A stretch of 64,000 nucleotides of DNA from Ilumatobacteraceae bacterium (GTDB lineage Bacteria; Actinomycetota; Acidimicrobiia; Acidimicrobiales; Ilumatobacteraceae), in the NCBI GenBank assembly GCA_025463305.1, contig JAOBWK010000036.1, positions 42,908 to 106,907 of the forward strand. The letters are read 5' to 3'. The position numbers were made by a program, and so were the translations under genes. Position 1 is the first letter of the stretch, and each line of letters opens with the position of its first letter. This document shows, in pieces, positions 48,968 through 59,651 of this stretch. The notes under the pieces are model-generated. The model saw nothing but the letters and a program-made list of their open reading frames with translations. It was not told where the DNA came from and ran no database searches.

Positions 48968-51900
48968 TTGGGAGATTCGTTCACCCATCTCCATGTCCAC
49001 ACCGAGTTCTCGATGCTGGACGGGGCTGCCCGGCTCGACGAGCTGGTGGCCAAGGCGGCGAGCGACGGCATGCCCGCGTTGGGGATGACCGACCACGGCA
49101 ACATGTACGGCGTCCTCGACTTCTACAAGGAGTGCAAGGACAAAGGCGTCAAGCCGATCATCGGCACCGAGGCCTACATGGCCTGGGAGACCCGGCTCGA
49201 GCGGCCGACCCGTCGTGGTCGGGTCGACGATTCCGGCGGCGACATCGACGGCGGCAAGAAGCTCTACTACCACCTCACCCTGCTGGCCGAGACCGACCAG
49301 GGCTACCGCAACCTGATCCAGCTGAGCAGCCTCGCGTTCATGGAGGGCTACTACTACAAGCCGCGCATGGACTGGAGCCTGCTCGAGAAGTACAGCGACG
49401 GCCTGATCGCGACGACCTCCTGCCTCGGCGGGCACGTGCTGCAGTCGCTGCTCAACGGCGACGAGAAGGGCGCGATCGAGAAGGCCGCCCGGCTCCAGGA
49501 CATCTTCGGCCGCGACAACCTGTTCGTCGAGCTGCAGGACCACGGCCTCCAGGCCCAGCACGAGACCAACCCGAAGCTGATCGAGATCGCCCGCAAGATC
49601 GGCGCACCGCTGATCGCCACGAACGACAGCCACTACACCCATCGCGCCGACCACGAGGCCCACGACGCGCTGCTCTGCGTGCAGACCGGGGCGATGCTCA
49701 GCGACCCGAAGCGGTTCAAGTTCGAGGGCAACGAGCACTACCTGAAGTCCGCCGACGAGATGCGGTACCTGTTCCGCCAGTTCCCGGAGGCGTGCGACAA
49801 CACCCTGTGGGTGGCCGAGCGGGCCAACGTCGAGATCGAGTTCGGCAAGGTCGAGCTGCCCAACTTCCCGCTGCCGGAGGGGTTCAGCAACGACACCGAG
49901 TACCTCGAGCACCTGGCCTGGAAAGGTGCGAAGGAGCGCTGGGGCGAGACGCTGCCGATGGCGGCCGTCGAGCGGATCGCATACGAGCTGAAGGTCATCG
50001 CCGACATGGGCTTCAGCAGCTACTTCCTCATCGTGTGGGACCTGATCAAGCACGCCAAGGACGCGAACATCCGCGTCGGCCCCGGCCGCGGCTCGGCCGC
50101 CGGCTGCGCAGTGGCGTACTCGCTGCGGATCACCGAGCTCGACCCGATCCGCTACGACCTGCTGTTCGAGCGGTTCCTCAACCCCAGCCGCATCTCGATG
50201 CCCGACATCGACATGGACTTCGACTCCCGCTACCGCGACGAGATGATCCGCTACGCGGCCGAGAAGTACGGGCGCGACCACGTCGCCCAGATCATCACCT
50301 TCGGTACCATCAAGGCCCGCAACGCCGTGCGCGACGCTGCTCGCGTGCTCGGCTACCCGTACGGCGTCGGCGACAAGGCAGCCAAGGCGATGCCGCCGCT
50401 GGTCATGGGCCGCGACACCCCACTGAAGTACTGCTTCGAGCAGAACCCGAAGTACACCGACGGCTACAACGCGGCCAGCGAGCTGCGCGCGATGTACGAG
50501 ACCGACCCCGACCTGAAGCGGGTCATCGACGTCGCGAGGGGGCTCGAGGGGCTGAAGCGCAGCGACGGCATCCACGCCGCCGCGGTGGTGATCACCAAGA
50601 ACGAGCTCACCGACTACCTGCCGGTGCAGCGCAAGCCGGCTCCCGGCGGCAAGGCCGAGGACGCCCCGGTCGTGACCCAGTTCGAAATGCACGGCGTCGA
50701 AGAGCTCGGCCTGCTCAAGATGGACTTCCTCGGGCTGCGCAACCTCGACGTCATCACCGACGCCGTCGCGATGGTGCGTGCCCGGCGCGACGCGTCGTTC
50801 GACATCGACACCATCCCGCTCGACGACATGCCGACCTTCGAGCTGCTCAGCCGTGGCGACACCATCGGCGTGTTCCAGCTCGAGTCCCCCCCGATGCGGG
50901 CGCTGCTCAAGGCGCTCGCGCCGGACAGCTTCGAAGACGTCGCCGCGCTCATCGCGCTCTACCGGCCGGGGCCGATGAGCGTCAACATGCACTACGACTA
51001 CGCCGATCGCAAGAACGGCCGCAAGCCCGTCGAGTTCTTCCACGCCGATGCGGAGGAGGTGCTCTCGGACACGTTCGGCCTGATGATCTATCAGGAGAGC
51101 GTGATGCGCGTCGCCCAGAAGTTCGCCGGTTACTCCCTCGCCGAGGCCGACAACCTGCGCAAGGCGATGGGCAAGAAGTCGCGCGAGGTCATGGCCAAGG
51201 CCCGCGACGCGTTCGAGCAGGGCTGCGTCACGAGCGGCTACGCCGACAAGCTCGGCAAGGACCTGTTCGACATCATCGAGAAGTTCGCCGACTACGCCTT
51301 CAACAAGAGCCACTCGTTCGGCTACGGCCTGGTCACCTACCAGACGGCGTACCTCAAGGCGCACTACCCGGTCGAATACTTCTCCTGCTTGCTGACGAGC
51401 GTGAAGAGCAACCTCGACAAGGCGGCCATCTACCTGTCCGACGCGCGCACGATGGGCATCAAGGTGCTCACCCCCGACGTGAACCGCTCGGTCAGCGACT
51501 TCGCGGCGCTGTCGCCGTCGGAGGTGCCTGCGGGTGTCGAGCTGCCGGCCGGCAGCCCGGGTGCGATCTCGTTCGGCCTGTCGGCGGTCCGCAACGTGGG
51601 GGAGGGCCTGGTCGAGCTCCTCGTCGGCGAGCGCGATGCGAGTGGTCCGTTCGAGAGCTTCTACGACTTCGTCGAACGCGTGCCAGAGGGCGTGCTGAAC
51701 AAGCGCACCATCGAGTCGCTGATCAAAGCCGGTGCGTTCGACGGCATGGGCCATCCGCGGCGCGGCCTGATGATGGTGTTCGAGCAGATCATCGACGCTG
51801 CGGTGGTGCGCCGGCGCGAGCGCGACCAGGGTGTGATGAGCCTCTTCGGCGACATCGGCTCCGACGCGGGCAGCTCGTTCAACGAGCGCGTCGAGATCCC

Positions 51901-52534
51901 CGACACCGAGTTCGAGAAGGCCCACCGGCTGAAGTCGGAGAAGGAGATGCTCGGGCTGTACATCAGCGACCATCCGCTGCTCGGCGTCGAAGCCGCGCTG
52001 CGCCGCAAGGTCGACTGCAGCGTGGCCGAGGCCTCCGAGCGCGAGGACGGCGCGATCCTCACCCTCGGCGGCGTCATCACCGGGCTGGCCCGCAAGTTCA
52101 CCAAGAAGGGCGACCAGATGGCGGTGTTCACGCTCGAGGACCTCGACAGTGGGCTCGAGGTCACCGTCTTCCCGCGCATGCTCCAGGAGCAGGGACATCG
52201 TCTCGTCGACGACGCCATCGTCACCGTCAAGGGCCGGCTCGACCGCAAGGACGAGACGCGGGTCGGGTTCATGGCCCAGGACATCGCCGTGCTCGAGGGG
52301 CTCGACACCGGCAGCTCGGCGCCGCTCCGGCTGCGTCTGCCGGCGAACATCCTCAACGAGCTGAAGATCCACCAGCTCAAGCGGATCCTGCGCGATCACC
52401 CGGGCGAGTCCCAGGTCTACGTGCAGCTCGGTGGCGGCAAGACGTTGCGGCTGGCCGACGACTTCTGCGTCGACCTCGATCGCGCCGTGGGGGAGCTGCG
52501 CGTGGCGTTCGGCCACGATGCGGTCATGTTGTGA
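48968..52534 (+). CDS. dnaE: DNA polymerase III alpha subunit, DnaE1
   Basis: A 1188-aa C-family replicative polymerase. The N-terminal PHP domain begins 'FTHLHVHTEFSMLDG' and contains 'LGMTDHGNMYG'; it probably proofreads, as in mycobacterial DnaE1. The palm has the catalytic aspartates in 'PDIDMDF' (412-418) and the 'GRGSAAGCAVAYSL' loop; the tandem HhH region includes 'IYQESVMRVAQKFAGYS', and an OB fold ('LGGVITGLARKFTKKGDQM') follows. The start appears to be TTG 48968, since no ATG or GTG gives a shorter family-like N-terminus. Confidence 0.95.
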   Translation: MGDSFTHLHVHTEFSMLDGAARLDELVAKAASDGMPALGMTDHGNMYGVLDFYKECKDKGVKPIIGTEAYMAWETRLERPTRRGRVDDSGGDIDGGKKLYYHLTLLAETDQGYRNLIQLSSLAFMEGYYYKPRMDWSLLEKYSDGLIATTSCLGGHVLQSLLNGDEKGAIEKAARLQDIFGRDNLFVELQDHGLQAQHETNPKLIEIARKIGAPLIATNDSHYTHRADHEAHDALLCVQTGAMLSDPKRFKFEGNEHYLKSADEMRYLFRQFPEACDNTLWVAERANVEIEFGKVELPNFPLPEGFSNDTEYLEHLAWKGAKERWGETLPMAAVERIAYELKVIADMGFSSYFLIVWDLIKHAKDANIRVGPGRGSAAGCAVAYSLRITELDPIRYDLLFERFLNPSRISMPDIDMDFDSRYRDEMIRYAAEKYGRDHVAQIITFGTIKARNAVRDAARVLGYPYGVGDKAAKAMPPLVMGRDTPLKYCFEQNPKYTDGYNAASELRAMYETDPDLKRVIDVARGLEGLKRSDGIHAAAVVITKNELTDYLPVQRKPAPGGKAEDAPVVTQFEMHGVEELGLLKMDFLGLRNLDVITDAVAMVRARRDASFDIDTIPLDDMPTFELLSRGDTIGVFQLESPPMRALLKALAPDSFEDVAALIALYRPGPMSVNMHYDYADRKNGRKPVEFFHADAEEVLSDTFGLMIYQESVMRVAQKFAGYSLAEADNLRKAMGKKSREVMAKARDAFEQGCVTSGYADKLGKDLFDIIEKFADYAFNKSHSFGYGLVTYQTAYLKAHYPVEYFSCLLTSVKSNLDKAAIYLSDARTMGIKVLTPDVNRSVSDFAALSPSEVPAGVELPAGSPGAISFGLSAVRNVGEGLVELLVGERDASGPFESFYDFVERVPEGVLNKRTIESLIKAGAFDGMGHPRRGLMMVFEQIIDAAVVRRRERDQGVMSLFGDIGSDAGSSFNERVEIPDTEFEKAHRLKSEKEMLGLYISDHPLLGVEAALRRKVDCSVAEASEREDGAILTLGGVITGLARKFTKKGDQMAVFTLEDLDSGLEVTVFPRMLQEQGHRLVDDAIVTVKGRLDRKDETRVGFMAQDIAVLEGLDTGSSAPLRLRLPANILNELKIHQLKRILRDHPGESQVYVQLGGGKTLRLADDFCVDLDRAVGELRVAFGHDAVML

Positions 52535-52544
52535 GGCATGACGC

Positions 52545-52574
52545 TGTGACGTTCGTCCTGTAGCGCACGTCACA
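52545..52574 (+). terminator. Inverted repeat after dnaE
   Basis: TGTGACGT (52545-52552) and ACGTCACA (52567-52574) are perfect eight-base arms with a 14-base loop, 10 bases after the dnaE stop. The following bases are pyrimidine-rich but lack a clean T run, so it could be a weak terminator, an mRNA-stabilising hairpin or an operator for the next gene. Confidence 0.35.
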
Positions 52575-52693
52575 TTCGTACGTCCGTTTGCCCTTTCGTT
52601 TCCGGATCGAGCGGATTTGGTGGCAGAATGGAAACCTCATTGGATCCGCCCGGTCGCACGGCCTGGCTCGACAACCGGGGAGCATGAAGCGCA

Positions 52694-53350
52694 ATGGCAA
52701 TCCAGGTCGATACCAGGGACTGCGCGGCGCTGGGCGACGCCGACCTCGATGAGATGGCGTCGATGGGCGGCGCGTTCGACATCGGCGCGGTGTCGAAGGC
52801 CAAGGAGGACTGGGTCCTCAGCACCACGGCCCGCGTCGACGACACGTTGCACGGCTTCATGTTCGCCACACTCGAGCGCATCGGCGGCACACCCTGTGTG
52901 CTGCTCGGCCTGCTCAGCGTGAAGCGCACCTCCAAGCGCGATCAGGTCCTCAAGGGCCTGATGGGCGAGGCCTACCACCGAGCGCTGATGGCCTTCCCGG
53001 ACGAAGACGTCGTGGTCGGCACCCGGTTCGTGTCCGCAGGTGGGCTCGAGGCCTTCAAGCAGCTCGGTGAGATGATCCCCCGCCCCGGCCACCGCGCCGT
53101 CGGCGAAGAGCGTGCATGGGGTCGCCGGCTGGCCAAGCGGTTCGGCGTCGACGGCAGCTACGACGAGCAGAGCTTCGTCGTCAAGTCCAACGGGCAGAGC
53201 GGGTTCCTCGACCACGAGTCGTTGAAGCCGGAGAAGATCAACCCCGATGTCGCCGCCCAGTTCGCGGCGGTCAACGTGAAGAAGGGCGGCGCGCTCGTCG
53301 TCCATGGTTGGACGATGGCCGAGGACCTCGTCAAGCTCGGGGCGCGCTGA
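52694..53350 (+). CDS. Conserved hypothetical protein, 218 aa
   Basis: Family not recognised. A soluble alpha/beta protein starting 'MAIQVDTRDCAALGDADLDE', with hydrophobic strands around 'PCVLLGLLSVKRTSKRD' and 'DVVVGTRFVSAGGLEAFKQL', the latter followed by a strongly charged segment 'GEERAWGRRLAKRFG'. The alternation suggests an acyltransferase-like fold, but no GNAT motif is clear. A GGGGAGC ribosome binding site lies about 10 bases before the ATG. The stop overlaps the apparent start of the nitroreductase gene. Confidence 0.7.
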   Translation: MAIQVDTRDCAALGDADLDEMASMGGAFDIGAVSKAKEDWVLSTTARVDDTLHGFMFATLERIGGTPCVLLGLLSVKRTSKRDQVLKGLMGEAYHRALMAFPDEDVVVGTRFVSAGGLEAFKQLGEMIPRPGHRAVGEERAWGRRLAKRFGVDGSYDEQSFVVKSNGQSGFLDHESLKPEKINPDVAAQFAAVNVKKGGALVVHGWTMAEDLVKLGAR

Positions 53351-53985
53351 ACCCCGATCGTTCGTTCCCGGCGCAGTCGTTCAGGGAGCTCGTCCGCTCG
53401 CGGCGGATGACCCGCGACTTCGCCGATGCAGCGGTAGCGCCCGAGCTGATCGGCGAGCTGGTCGATCTGGCCACCCGGGCGCCCAGCGCGGGCAAGACCC
53501 AGGGTTGGCACCTCGTGGTGCTGGAGGGTCCGGAGACCTCCCGTTTCTGGGACGTCACGCTTCCCACCGAGCGGCGGCCCGGCTTCCGTTGGCAGGGACT
53601 GCTCGCGGCGCCGGTGATCGCGCTCGCGTTCGCCGACCCCGACGCCTACGTCGAGCGCTACGGCGAGCCCGACAAGGCCCGCTCCGGACTGGGCGAGTCG
53701 GCCGACGCATGGCCGACGCCGTACTGGACCGTCGATGCATCGATGTCGGTGATGACCCTGCTGCTGGCGGCCGAGGACGCCGGTCTCGGCGCGTTGTTCT
53801 TCGGGGTGTTCAACGCCGAGGCCGAGCTGCGCGCGTCGCTGGGGATCCCGACGGCGCTGCAGCTGATCGGGGCGATCGCACTCGGCTGGCCCGCGGCGAC
53901 GGCGGCCGATGTCCCGGTGCCGGGGCTCAGCGCGAGCCGTCGGCGCCGGTCCGCCGCCGAGGTGATCCACCGCGGCGGCTGGTGA
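53347..53985 (+). CDS. Nitroreductase-family protein
   Basis: A 212-aa FMN-dependent oxidoreductase-like protein. 'FRELVRSRRMTRDFAD' with the FMN-phosphate Arg pair, 'ATRAPSAGKTQGWHLVV', 'MSVMTLLLAAEDAGLGALF' and 'LQLIGAIALGWPAA' are typical. The start is unusual: conserved residues begin before the first ATG (53407), and no GTG is in frame, so a CTG at 53347 overlapping the upstream TGA (CTGA), or an unseen TTG upstream, must be used. The substrate is unknown. It converges on the lipoprotein gene with three bases between stops. Confidence 0.75.
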   Translation: MNPDRSFPAQSFRELVRSRRMTRDFADAAVAPELIGELVDLATRAPSAGKTQGWHLVVLEGPETSRFWDVTLPTERRPGFRWQGLLAAPVIALAFADPDAYVERYGEPDKARSGLGESADAWPTPYWTVDASMSVMTLLLAAEDAGLGALFFGVFNAEAELRASLGIPTALQLIGAIALGWPAATAADVPVPGLSASRRRRSAAEVIHRGGW

Positions 53986-53988
53986 CGG

Positions 53989-54645
53989 TCACGACTTGGG
54001 GCAGCCGGCGTCGACCCAGGTGCTGAACGTCGACGACGCCGTCGAGAAGTCGGAGCTGGCGAACAGCTTGACGAAGTCCGGATCCGTGCTGATCTTGCTG
54101 AGGTCATCGCCGTACTTGGCGTAGATCGTCTGCAGCGCGGCGAAGTCCTTCGACAGTTCCTTCACCGCCGCCTCGATGTTGGCGGGAACGTGCCCGACGA
54201 GTCCCGCGAACACCTGTGACACACCGTCGACCGCGTCGCTCTGGCCGGCGAGCGCTCCGCCGAACGCCGACAGGTACGAGGCGCAGGCCGCGCTGGCCCC
54301 GGGCGCGGAGCCCTCATCGGGGATGCTCAGCCCGGTCAGATCCGGGATGCTGAGCCCGGTCAGGTCCGGGATGCTCAATCCGGTCAGATCGGGGAGCGTG
54401 ACACCGGGGAGGCCGGGGATCGTGTTGCCGGAACCCGTGCTCGAGCCGGAGCCGGTGCTCGTACCGGTGGTCGCGTCGGTTGCTCCCGAACCCGACGACT
54501 CACTCGTGTCCGGGCCGCTCGCACCGGTGCCGATCGTGGTCTTGGACTGATCGGACTGGCTGATCGACAGCTTGCTGTCGGAGCTGCACGCCGTGAGGCC
54601 GAGCAGTGTGACGACCCCGATGGCGGCGAACGTGGACTTCTGCAT
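53989..54645 (-). CDS. Secreted lipoprotein with an internal 8-residue repeat
   Basis: A 218-aa lipoprotein. The signal peptide ends in the lipobox 'LGLTACSS' (Cys20), followed by a Ser/Thr/Gly-rich wall-spanning linker (about 25-75), three copies of PDLTGLSI, and an alpha-helical C-terminal domain with two cysteines ('AACASYLSAF' and the final 'DAGCPKS') that may form a disulfide. The domain is not recognised. It starts 13 bases after the thioredoxin-domain gene, so the two are probably one transcript. Confidence 0.75.
   Translation of the reverse strand: MQKSTFAAIGVVTLLGLTACSSDSKLSISQSDQSKTTIGTGASGPDTSESSGSGATDATTGTSTGSGSSTGSGNTIPGLPGVTLPDLTGLSIPDLTGLSIPDLTGLSIPDEGSAPGASAACASYLSAFGGALAGQSDAVDGVSQVFAGLVGHVPANIEAAVKELSKDFAALQTIYAKYGDDLSKISTDPDFVKLFASSDFSTASSTFSTWVDAGCPKS
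54320..54391. repeat. Three 24-bp tandem repeats in the lipoprotein gene
   Basis: Units at 54320-54343, 54344-54367 and 54368-54391 differ by a few mostly silent bases and encode PDLTGLSI-type repeats. Copy number could vary by slippage and change the linker length. Confidence 0.75.
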
Positions 54646-54658
54646 GAGAGATCTCCAA

Positions 54659-56662
<2,004 letters not shown>

Positions 56663-56668
56663 GCGGTC

Positions 56669-56674
56669 ACGGTA
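56669..56674 (-). promoter_or_regulatory. Leaderless -10 box of the thioredoxin-domain gene
   Basis: TACCGT, six bases before GTG 56662. Confidence 0.55.
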
Positions 56675-56738
56675 CCGCTCTCCTCCGCAGCCACAGGACG
56701 CACGCGGCCTCCTGTCGGCAACGGCTCACGCACCGGCG

Positions 56739-56744
56739 CTACGA
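56739..56744 (+). promoter_or_regulatory. Possible -10 box of the ankyrin-protein gene
   Basis: TACGAT, which would give a leader of about 125 bases before GTG 56877. The leader ends in AGGAGG. No small gene is evident in it. Confidence 0.3.
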
Positions 56745-56876
56745 TTCGAGGTGGCGAGCAGCAACGCCACCGGTCCGCGGAGAGGGCAGAGCCCAGCTGC
56801 AGTACGTCGATGTCACGTCCCGTGCACTCCTTTCGCCTGATGATGCGGACCACAGGCCTCGCGAGAGGAGGGCGCT

Positions 56877-58388
56877 GTGCCCACGACATCCCTACCCGAT
56901 GATCCCGACCTGGATCACCTGCGCCGGCAGGCCAAGGATCTGCGGCGCGCCATGCTCGCCGGTGAACCCGACGCCCGCGCAGCTGTTCACGAGCACCACC
57001 CACGTGGTCTCGAGGCGGGCGCGGCAGCGGGGACGTTCACGCTCAGCGCTGCGCAGTTGGTCATCTCCCGGAAGTACGGCTTCGCCAGCTGGCCGAAGCT
57101 GAAGGAGCACGTCGAGCTCGTCAACCGGCTCACTCGAGCGCCGGAGACCGAGGCGCCGCGGCCGGATCCTGCCGACGAGTTCCTCCGCCTGGCCTGCCTG
57201 ACCTACGGCGGCGACTCGGTCGAGCGTCGCGAACGCGCGGCCGCGATGCTCGCCGCCGATCCCGCGCTGGGGGCGGCGTCGATCCACGCTGCGGCCGCGA
57301 CCGCCGATGTCGACGCCGTGCGGTGCTTCCTCGAGTCCGACGCGACGTTGGCCGGCAGCGACGGTGGCCCGTACGACTGGGTGCCGCTGATGTACCTCGC
57401 GTACGCGCGCCACGATCCGGCGATCTCCGAGGCCGATGTGCTGGCCACCGCTCGCGTGCTGCTCCGCGCCGGCGCCGACCCGAACGCCGGCTACCTCTGG
57501 CACGGCATGCCATCGGCGTTCACGTTGCTCACCGGAGCCTTCGGCGAGGGTGAGCAGGGGCCGAAGGACCAGCCGCCACATCCCCACGCGCAGGCACTGG
57601 CGCGGTCGTTGTTGATGGCCGGCGCCGATCCCAACGACAGCCAGGCGCTCTACAACCGGATGTTCGAGCCGGGCATCGAGCACCTCGAGCTGCTGTTCGA
57701 GTTCGGACTCGGCACGGGCGACGGTGGTCCCTGGCGGCGACGCCTCGGCAACGCCACCCTGTCCCCGGCGGAGATGCTCGACGACCAGTTGTGGTGGGCC
57801 GTGATGCACGACATGCCGGATCGTGTGGCGCTGCTGACAGGTCACGGGGTCGACGTGCGCACACCGTCTCGCCGAGACGGACGCCTCCTCACAGAGGCGG
57901 CGGCGGTGGCCGGCCACGCGCAGATCGTGCGATTGCTCGTCGCCGCCGGTGCGGACCCGCCGGCCCTGCAGCCCGTCCAGCAACTGCTCGGCGCGCTGGC
58001 GGCCGGCGATCGTGATGCCGCGTCGACGCTGATGGCGTCGGACCCCAGCCTGGTCCGGGCGGCTCGGCGCCGTCGGCCGTCGCTGCTGGTGGACGCGGTC
58101 GCGGTAGGCCGCCAGGATGCCGTCGAGCTGCTCATCGAGCTCGGCTTCGACGTCAACCACTACGGTCGCGCGGACGTCCCTCAGAACGGCAGGTGGGAAA
58201 CGCCACTGCACGTCGCCGCGGACCGGGGCCACCTCGACATCGCCCGATACCTGCTCGACCATGGCGCCGACCCGACCCTGCACGATCGACGATTCGACGC
58301 CACCCCGCTCGGCTGGGCCCGCCACGCCGGGCAAACCGCGCTCATCGAACTGCTCGAGCCGCTCACCCCCGACCCGCCGGAGGCTTGA
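56877..58388 (+). CDS. Ankyrin-repeat protein
   Basis: A 503-aa cytoplasmic protein. Its N-terminal ~85 residues ('LDHLRRQAKDLRRAM' and 'LVISRKYGFASWPKL') are a module that commonly precedes bacterial ankyrin arrays. Degenerate repeats then follow; the clearest are 'ARVLLRAGADPNAGY', 'AQIVRLLVAAGADPPAL' and 'TPLHVAADRGHLDIARYLL' continuing 'DHGADPTLHD'. No enzymatic domain is present, so it is probably a protein-binding scaffold. GTG 56877 has AGGAGG six bases upstream. Confidence 0.82.
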   Translation: MPTTSLPDDPDLDHLRRQAKDLRRAMLAGEPDARAAVHEHHPRGLEAGAAAGTFTLSAAQLVISRKYGFASWPKLKEHVELVNRLTRAPETEAPRPDPADEFLRLACLTYGGDSVERRERAAAMLAADPALGAASIHAAAATADVDAVRCFLESDATLAGSDGGPYDWVPLMYLAYARHDPAISEADVLATARVLLRAGADPNAGYLWHGMPSAFTLLTGAFGEGEQGPKDQPPHPHAQALARSLLMAGADPNDSQALYNRMFEPGIEHLELLFEFGLGTGDGGPWRRRLGNATLSPAEMLDDQLWWAVMHDMPDRVALLTGHGVDVRTPSRRDGRLLTEAAAVAGHAQIVRLLVAAGADPPALQPVQQLLGALAAGDRDAASTLMASDPSLVRAARRRRPSLLVDAVAVGRQDAVELLIELGFDVNHYGRADVPQNGRWETPLHVAADRGHLDIARYLLDHGADPTLHDRRFDATPLGWARHAGQTALIELLEPLTPDPPEA

Positions 58389-58552
58389 TGCTCCGAAGCC
58401 GTGGCGTGCACCGCGACGCAGACCTCCCCCAGAAGTTGGGACCACAACGGGACTGACAGCGGCGGCCACTCGTGGTCCCCTGCCCTCAGAAACGTCTCCT
58501 CAGCTCGATGCGATCGATGCTCCGGCTGACGTCAGCGCACGAGGAGCGGCAG

Positions 58553-59599
58553 ATGACACAGCCCATGAGATTGGTCCACGTCGGCGTCGCAGCTGCGATG
58601 GCAGCCGCGACCGTGACAGCGATCGGGTTGGTGCCGTCAGCAGGTGCCACGGGAAGCACGGCGTCCGTGTACGTGCCGATCGTGCCCTGCAGGCTCGTCG
58701 ACACGCGGTCAGCGCCCGACAACGTCGGACCGCGGGAGACGCCGCTCGGTGCCGGCGAGGCAGTCACCTTCGCCGTGTGGGGCACCAATGGCAACTGCAC
58801 GATCCCGAACACGGCAACGGGCGTCGCCACCAACGTGACGGCCGTCGACCCGACGGCGAGCAGCTACGTGACCGTCTACCCGGCTGATGCCGGCCAGCGA
58901 CCGACCGCGTCGAACCTCAACGTCGTCGCAGGGGGCGCGCCGACACCGAACCAGGTCACCGTCGGCCTTTCCGCCGCGGGTGCGATCGCCGCCTACAACA
59001 ACGGGGGCACCGTGGACCTCGTGATCGACATCGTCGGCTACTACCAAGCCGCGCCAGCCGTGGGAGGCGGAGTCGTGAACAACGATGATCGCTACTACAC
59101 CAAGACCCAGATCGACACGACAGTCGGCGCCGTGAACGGGTCGATCGCGCAGACCAACGCTGTCGTTGCCACCAAGTTGACCAAGCCCACCGGCACCCGC
59201 GACCTCAACATCTCGGGCAGCCAGTTCGCGCCGGAGGCAAGCACCTCCGCCTACACCACGGGAGTCAGCTTGCTCAGCCCCGGCACGAACGGCAGCTGCT
59301 ACACCGCCGCCGTGACCCTCCCGGATGGCGCGGCGATCACCGAGCTGACCGCCACCGTGGGCGACTTCTCGTCGACCCAGAAGGCCACCGTCACACTCTG
59401 GGCGGCTTTCGCAGGCGGGGCCTTCGGCGAAGCGACGCTGCAGACGACCGCCCCGGATGCGCCCGGGATCATCGCCCTGAACAAGGAGCCGTCACCGGCG
59501 CTCGTCGTCGACAACCAGACCTTCGCGTACGTGCTCGAGTTCTGCGGCGGGATCAACGCCGACGTCCGCGAGATCACCTTCACCTACACCCTCCCGTGA
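58553..59599 (+). CDS. Secreted protein with an actinobacterial 'PCRLVDTR' surface module
   Basis: A 348-aa exported protein. The signal peptide (about 1-35, ending 'GLVPSAGATG') is followed by a beta-rich module from 'YVPIVPCRLVDTRS' through 'ATNVTAVDPTASSYVTVYPA' to 'VDLVIDIVGYYQ', a pattern recurrent in secreted actinobacterial proteins of unknown function. A coiled linker ('DRYYTKTQIDTTVGAVNGSI') and a C-terminal beta domain with two cysteines follow. It may be a surface adhesin or stalk. ATG 58553 has GAGGAG upstream; the upstream frame to 58472 lacks a signal-like start. Confidence 0.72.
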   Translation: MTQPMRLVHVGVAAAMAAATVTAIGLVPSAGATGSTASVYVPIVPCRLVDTRSAPDNVGPRETPLGAGEAVTFAVWGTNGNCTIPNTATGVATNVTAVDPTASSYVTVYPADAGQRPTASNLNVVAGGAPTPNQVTVGLSAAGAIAAYNNGGTVDLVIDIVGYYQAAPAVGGGVVNNDDRYYTKTQIDTTVGAVNGSIAQTNAVVATKLTKPTGTRDLNISGSQFAPEASTSAYTTGVSLLSPGTNGSCYTAAVTLPDGAAITELTATVGDFSSTQKATVTLWAAFAGGAFGEATLQTTAPDAPGIIALNKEPSPALVVDNQTFAYVLEFCGGINADVREITFTYTLP

Positions 59600-59651
59600 G
59601 CGCCGGCGATCAGGCGCGGGTTGCCGGTCGCCGCGCGAAGCGGCGTCGGCC

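Noticed and set aside
48569..52573. 1334-codon open frame on the minus strand
   Set aside because: Shadow of dnaE and bpa; the plus-strand proteins carry all conserved motifs.
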